From assembly GCA_016844485.1 (NCBI GenBank), contig JAENIZ010000158.1, forward strand, positions 1 to 5,708: a stretch of 5,708 bases of DNA. Reading direction: 5' to 3'. Made by a program: the position numbers and the translations under genes. Of this stretch, positions 5,174 through 5,708 are shown piece by piece. The notes under the pieces are model-generated. The model saw nothing but the letters and a program-made list of their open reading frames with translations, was not told the origin of the DNA and made no database searches. Origin of the DNA: Gammaproteobacteria bacterium. GTDB taxonomy: Bacteria; Pseudomonadota; Gammaproteobacteria; Eutrophobiales; Eutrophobiaceae. Position 1 is the stretch's first letter; each line of letters opens with the position of its first letter.

Positions 5174-5581
5174 ATGTGTAAGTTATTACAGCAATACGGC
5201 CCGTTACTGGGGCGCATCCTGTTGTCTGTTATTTTCATTGTTGCCGGATTTCACAAGCTTACGGGTTTTGAACAGACGGCCGGTGTTATGGCCAGCAAGG
5301 GCCTGCCGATGGTCAATGTCTTGCTGGTATTAACCATTATTATTGAATTGGGCGGTGGGTTGATGATCCTCATCGGCTGGAAGGCACGCTGGGCGGCAAC
5401 CGCGATATTCCTGTTTTTAATCCCGGTTACAGTGATCTTTCACCCGGTTTGGGCAGACCCCGAACAATTTAATTCCTTTTTCAAGAATCTCGCCATCATG
5501 GGCGGCATGATCTACATCATGACGTTTGGATCGGGCCCGTTGAGCCTCGGTTGCAGTCATTGTCCGAAAGAGGATAAATGA
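5174..5581 (+). CDS. DoxX family membrane protein
   Basis: A 135-residue inner-membrane protein with four predicted segments at about 10-27, 46-68, 72-90 and 103-120, the usual DoxX size. LGRILLSVIFIVAGFHKLTG (12-31), the ELGGG turn (58-62), GWKARWAA (68-75) and FKNLAIMGG (103-111) are family hallmarks. DoxX proteins are linked to quinone or thiol redox processes, as in archaeal thiosulfate:quinone oxidoreductase and the mycobacterial DoxX/SseA/SodA complex, but most homologues have no proven role. A CxxC (Cys127, Cys130) close to the C-terminus after the last segment could be redox-active or bind a metal; its membrane side depends on topology. The start is well defined by AGGAGG at 5162-5167, six bases before the ATG. 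The stop overlaps the next gene as ATGA, so the two are probably co-translated. Confidence 0.9.
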   Translation: MCKLLQQYGPLLGRILLSVIFIVAGFHKLTGFEQTAGVMASKGLPMVNVLLVLTIIIELGGGLMILIGWKARWAATAIFLFLIPVTVIFHPVWADPEQFNSFFKNLAIMGGMIYIMTFGSGPLSLGCSHCPKEDK

Positions 5582-5708
5582 CGGCGTTTCAAACGATCTA
5601 TGAAGAGGCCTTGTTTCGCGTTGGTAATGAGACCACGCTGAAATCAAAACTCCCGATACCAAAGAGCCGGGATGAATTGCGTCAACTGGATGACAACCAT
5701 TATCTTTC
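5578..5708 (+). CDS. DNA-3-methyladenine glycosylase I-like protein, N-terminal part only
   Basis: An open frame running off the right edge; 43 complete codons are visible. The start ATG overlaps the DoxX stop as ATGA. The visible residues, MTAFQTIYEEALFRVG followed by LPIPKSRDELRQLDDNHYLS, resemble the N-terminus of a bacterial group annotated as DNA-3-methyladenine glycosylase I, where an LPxPKS...L...DDRWLS segment occurs. That family excises alkylated bases, starting base-excision repair. The match is from memory over a short stretch. The catalytic helix-hairpin-helix region and zinc ligands lie outside the window, so the name is provisional. Coupling to a DoxX gene is not an obvious functional pairing. 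Confidence 0.6.
   Translation, partial: MTAFQTIYEEALFRVGNETTLKSKLPIPKSRDELRQLDDNHYL

Overview
The window suggests a proteobacterium of moderate G+C, most likely a gammaproteobacterium. The basis is the character of the Apt, DoxX, spore-photoproduct-lyase-like and SDR proteins, the compact start/stop overlaps between genes, and a short terminal-inverted-repeat element ending in GGCTGTTGAAAAAC-type sequence. This is a family-level impression from recall; no species can be named from the sequence.

Left block (1-2092, all minus strand, read right to left): a DUF442-like tyrosine-phosphatase-fold protein, then an MTA/SAH-nucleosidase-like enzyme, then a radical SAM protein of the spore photoproduct lyase (SPL) family that runs off the left edge. 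The nucleosidase and SPL genes share an ATGA stop/start overlap. The SPL gene is damaged near its 5' end. The correct N-terminus is visible in one frame, but the conserved remainder is in another frame, and about 25-30 family residues are missing at the junction.

Centre (2093-3178): a 145-bp MITE-like palindromic element lies between the divergent phosphatase and SDR genes and may supply the -35 box of the SDR promoter. The plus-strand SDR protein has a good NAD(P)-binding fold but has Phe in place of the catalytic Tyr and Asp in place of the structural Asn. It is followed by two perfect 9-bp palindromes and a short low-complexity repeat, in the gap before a convergent gene.

Right-centre (3179-5039, minus strand, read right to left): apt (adenine salvage); a small exported Met-rich, Cys-containing protein; a 93-residue protein made of six N/D-S-R repeats, matching the DUF6150 or 'septoil knot' family as I recall it; and an isoprenylcysteine-methyltransferase-like membrane methyltransferase. 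The repeat protein and the methyltransferase overlap as TGATG, so they are almost certainly co-translated.

Right edge (5174-5708, plus strand): a DoxX-family membrane protein with a strong ribosome binding site, overlapping by ATGA the start of a gene that resembles DNA-3-methyladenine glycosylase I and is cut by the window end. The roughly 130-bp divergent region between apt and doxX holds a GCACA-N4-TGTGC palindrome and a direct repeat that could be operators.

Functional links are mostly inferred. The nucleosidase could clear 5'-deoxyadenosine or methylthioadenosine made by radical SAM chemistry, and Apt would then recycle the adenine released. The most unusual items are the knot-family repeat protein coupled to a membrane methyltransferase, the broken SPL gene, and the substituted active sites of the SDR and the phosphatase.
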